This document shows positions 61,068-64,000 of a stretch of DNA of 64,000 bases, one piece after another. Numbering within the stretch: position 1 is the first letter of the stretch; every line of letters begins with the position of its first letter. This DNA is from Aurelia coerulea (taxonomy: Eukaryota; Cnidaria; Scyphozoa; Semaeostomeae; Ulmaridae), in the NCBI GenBank assembly GCA_039566865.1, contig CM076944.1, forward strand, positions 20,668,501-20,732,500, given 5' to 3'. The notes under the pieces are model-generated. The model made no database searches. It worked only from the letters and a program-made list of their open reading frames with translations, and was not told the origin of the DNA. Made by a program: the position numbers and the translations under genes.

Positions 61068-62721
61068 ATTAAATTTTTATTTTCTCAAAGAAAACAAAAT
61101 ATAAACACAAATAGTGTCGATTAACGCACTTTATTAGCTACAATTCATATTATAAAGAGTATTGCGCTCATTGTTCTCTAAAACCGTAGTTCTGCCAGTG
61201 ACTTCTTTTGTAGCACTATATTAGTGCTGCAGCAACCATTCTTTGAAACATTGCTATAGACATTACTTCTTTCTTTAGGCTTATTTTAGCTTTACTGCAT
61301 CAACAAACATCGATTAATTAAATGTTCATTTTCTCAATGAAAACAAAATATAAACACAAAAAGTGTGTACTACCGAACTTTGTTAGTTACAATTCATATT
61401 ATGAAGAGTATTGTACTCATCGTTCTCTACAACTTTGGTTCTGCAAGCTACTTCTTTTATAGCACTATATTAGAGCTAGAGCAACCATTGTATGAAACAT
61501 TACTTTAGACATTAGTTCTTTCTTTAGTCTTATTTTAGCTTTACTTCATCAATAAACATCGATTATTTGAATGTTCATTTTCTCAAAGAAAATGAAATAT
61601 AAATACAAAAAGTGTGAAGTTCCGCACTTTATTAACTACAATTCATATTATATAAAGAGTATTGCGCTAATCGTTCTTTACAACTTTGGTTCTGCCAGCT
61701 ACTATATTAGTGCTGCAGCAACCTTTCTAGGAAACATTACTATAGACATTAGTTCTTTCTTTAGTCTTATTTTAGCTTTACTGCATCAATAAGCATCGAT
61801 TATTTGAATGTTTATTTTCTCAAAGAAAATGAAATATAAATACAAAAAGTGTGAAGTTCCGCACTTTATTAGCTACAATTCATATTATATAAAGAGTATT
61901 GCGCTAATCGTTCTTTACAACTTTGGTTCTGCCAGCTACTTCTTTTATAGCACTATATTAGTGCTGCAGCAACCTTTCTAGGAAACATTACTACAGACAT
62001 TAGTTCTTTCTTTAGTCTTATTTTAGCTCTACTGCATCAACAAACATCGATTAATTAAATGTTTATTTTCTAAAAGAAAACAAAATATAAATACAAACAG
62101 TGTGGATTAACGCACTTTATTAGCTACAATTCATATTATAAAGAGTATTGCGCTCATCGTTCTTTAAAACTTTAGTTCTGCCAGCTACTTCTTTTTATAT
62201 CACTATATTAGTGCTGCAGGAACTATTCTTGGAAACATTACTATAGACATTATTTCTTTCTTTAGTCTTATTTTAGCTTTACTGCATCAATAAACATCGA
62301 TTAATTAAATGTTCATTTTCTCAAAGAAAACAAAATATAAACACAAAAAGTGTGGACTACCGCACTTTATTAGCTACAATTCATATCATAAAGAGTATTG
62401 CACTCATCGTTCTTTAAAACTTTGGTTCTGCCAACTACTTCTTTTATAGCACTATATTAGTGCTGAAGCAACCTTTCTAGGAAAAATTACTATAGACATT
62501 ACTTCTTTCTTTAGGCTTATTTTAGCTTTAGTGCATCAACAAACATCGATTAATTAAATGTTCATTTTCTCAAAGAAAACAAAATATAAACACAAATAGT
62601 GTCGATTAACGCACTTTATTAGCTACAATTCATATTATAAAGAGTATTGCGCTCATTGTTCTCTAAAACCGTAGTTCTGCCAGTGACTTCTTTTGTAGCA
62701 CTATATTAGTGCTGCAGCAAC
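61068..62721 (+). repeat. 1,983 bp tandem unit, second (partial)
   Basis: Repeats 59085-60738 almost base for base. One difference is TTCATTTTC at 61573 against TTTATTTTC at 59590. Similarity stops near 62721, where CCATTCTTTG replaces CCTTTCTAAG. Confidence 0.87.
61571..61792 (+). other. Shortened monomer with open 73-codon frame, second copy
   Basis: Same 237 bp unit and same two indels as at 59588, copied by the 1,983 bp tandem duplication. The third codon position of residue 2 differs (TTC against TTT), without changing the predicted product. Confidence 0.75.
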
Positions 62722-64000
62722 CATTCTTTGAAACATTGCTATAGACATTACTTCTTTCTTTAGGCTTATTTTAGCTTTACTGCATCAACAAACATCGATT
62801 AATTAAATGTTCATTTTCTCAATGAAAACAAAATATAAACACAAATAGTGTGGACTACCGCACTTAATTAGCTACAATTCATATTATAAAGAGAATTGCA
62901 CTCATCGTTCTTTACAACTTTGGTTCTGCCAGCTACTTCTTTTATGGCACTATATTAGTGCTGCAGCAACCTTTCTAGGAAACATTACTATAGACATTAG
63001 TTCTTTCTTTAGTCTTATTTTAACTTTACTGCATCAACAAACATCGATTAATTAAATGTTTATTTTTTAGAAGAAAACAAAATATAAGCACAAAAAGTGT
63101 ATATTAACGCACTTTATTAGCTACAATTCATATTATAAAGAGTATTGCACTGGTCGTTCTTTACAACTTTGGTTCTGCCAGCTATTTCTTTTATAGCACT
63201 ATATTAGTGCTGAAGCAACCTTTCTAGGAAACATTACTATAGACATTAGTTCTCTCTTTAGGCTTATTTTAGCTTTACTGCATCAGCAAACATCGATTAA
63301 TTAAATGTTCATTTTCTCAAAGAAAACAAAATATATTCACAAATAGTGTCGATTAACGCACTTTATTAGCTACAATTCATATTATAATGAGTATTGCGCT
63401 CATTGTTCTTTAAAACCGTAGTTCTGCCAGTAACTTCTTTTATAGCACTATATTAGTGCTGCAGCAACCATTTTTTGAAACATTGCTATAGACATTGCTT
63501 CTTTCTTTAGGCTTATTTTAGCTTTATTGCATCAACAAACATCGATTATTTGAATGTTTATTTTCTCAAAGAAAATGAAATATAAATACAAAAAGTGTGA
63601 AGTTCCGCACTTTATTAACTACAATTCATATTTTATAAAGAGTATTGCGCTAATCGTTCTTTACAACTTTGGTTCTGCCAGCTACTTCTTTTATAGCACT
63701 ATATTAGTGCTGCAGCAACCTTTCTAGGAAACATTACTATAGACATTAGTTCTTTCTTTAGTCTTATTTTAACTTTACTGCATCAACAAACATCGATTAA
63801 TTAAATGTTCATTTTCTCAATGAAAACAAAATATAAACACATATAGTGTGGACTACCGCACTTTATTAGCTGCAATTCATATTATAAAGAGTATTGCACT
63901 GATCGTTCTTTACAACTTTGGTTCTGCCAGCTACTTCTTTTATAGCACTATATTAGTGCTGAAGCAACCTTTCCAGGAAACATTACTTCAGACATTAGTT

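Larger units (their letters stand above)
1..64000 (+). repeat. Satellite array, ~249 bp head-to-tail monomer
   Basis: Every stretch of the window reads as the same unit: an A-rich block (CAAAGAAAACAAAATATAAA), GTGTGGATTAACGCACTTTA, then CATATTATAAAGAGTATTG, CATCGTTCTTTA, TCTGCCAGCTACTTC, AGCACTATATTAGTGCTGC, GACATTAGTTCTTTC and CATCAACAAACATCGATTAA. Start-to-start distances of neighbouring units are 248-250 bp. All copies followed are in one orientation, and both array ends run past the window. G+C of the unit at 2053-2301 is 76 of 249 by hand count. Sequence subfamilies can be told apart by shared variants, for example TATGGCAC against TATAGCAC. The family is not one I recognise. A structural role in heterochromatin or a centromere is inference from array type only. 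Confidence 0.98.
56022..64000 (+). repeat. Right array block
   Basis: Satellite only, built from subfamilies also seen at 24-34 kb but in a different order. It contains the 1,983 bp tandem pair (59085-62721), a 249 bp monomer with an open frame at 57099, and alternation of open-type (TATGGCAC) and TTTTTTAGAAG-type monomers around 57.8-58.8 kb and 62.8-63.3 kb. The array continues beyond the window end. Confidence 0.85.

Noticed and set aside
1555..61792. Tandem gene family of small membrane-like proteins encoded by each monomer
   Set aside because: Most units are interrupted at several recurring in-frame stops, some have frameshifts, the open ones belong mainly to one subfamily, and no promoter, splice or translation signal is apparent. 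Openness by descent is the simpler reading.
1..64000. CRISPR array
   Set aside because: The unit is 249 bp with no repeat-spacer alternation; variation is spread across the whole unit as in satellite DNA.
1..64000. CENP-B box
   Set aside because: I looked for the TTCG....A..CGGG core in either orientation of the unit and did not see it. The closest TCG contexts (CATCGTTC, CATCGATT) lack the CGGG part.

Overview
The whole 64 kb window is one uninterrupted, head-to-tail satellite DNA array. The basic unit is about 249 bp (248-250 in most copies, so roughly 257 units), about 30% G+C by hand count of one unit, and every copy I followed lies in the same orientation. I found no conventional gene, tRNA, rRNA, transposon, CRISPR array or non-satellite island. 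A homogeneous array of this size and AT content with nested higher-order repeats points to eukaryotic heterochromatin: pericentromere, centromere, subtelomere or a sex-chromosome block. I do not recognise the satellite family and cannot name the species.

Monomer anatomy (phase set at the ATG that follows the junction TTAATTAA): an A-rich segment at positions 1-45 that includes ACAC-N5-GTGT; a mixed central part; a conserved hairpin-like dyad AGCACTATATTAGTGCT at about 140-156, overlapped by the palindrome TGCTGCAGCA; a pyrimidine-rich segment at about 185-225; and a junction dyad AAACAT-N11-ATGTTT that contains ATCGAT and TTAATTAA. Because 249 = 3 x 83, one subfamily carries an uninterrupted 82-codon frame that ends in TAA directly against the ATG of the next unit. 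Most units have in-frame stops, so I treat these frames as probably noncoding.

Layout. (1) 1-13255: a mosaic of older local duplications (0-1.55 kb matches 11.27-13.32 kb; a 1.25 kb tandem pair at 5.36-7.85 kb; a 1.5 kb-offset pair at 8.35-10.8 kb) and a cluster of shortened monomers at 4.05-4.86 kb. (2) 13256-34879 and 34892-56021: two tandem copies of a 21.6 kb segment (about 87 monomers) that differ by only about two dozen single bases noticed by eye, four whole-monomer gains or losses and two short conversion-like patches. Each copy contains a nested 3.1 kb tandem pair, a 1.0 kb tandem pair and a 2.74 kb (11-monomer) tandem pair. (3) 56022-64000: related monomers in a new order, with a 1,983 bp tandem pair.

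The window reads as a record of satellite turnover at several scales: single-monomer duplication and loss, multi-monomer unequal exchange, short conversion tracts, and one very recent 21.6 kb duplication. Repeat boundaries given here come from eye alignment and are accurate to roughly 10-50 bp unless a shared offset is quoted.
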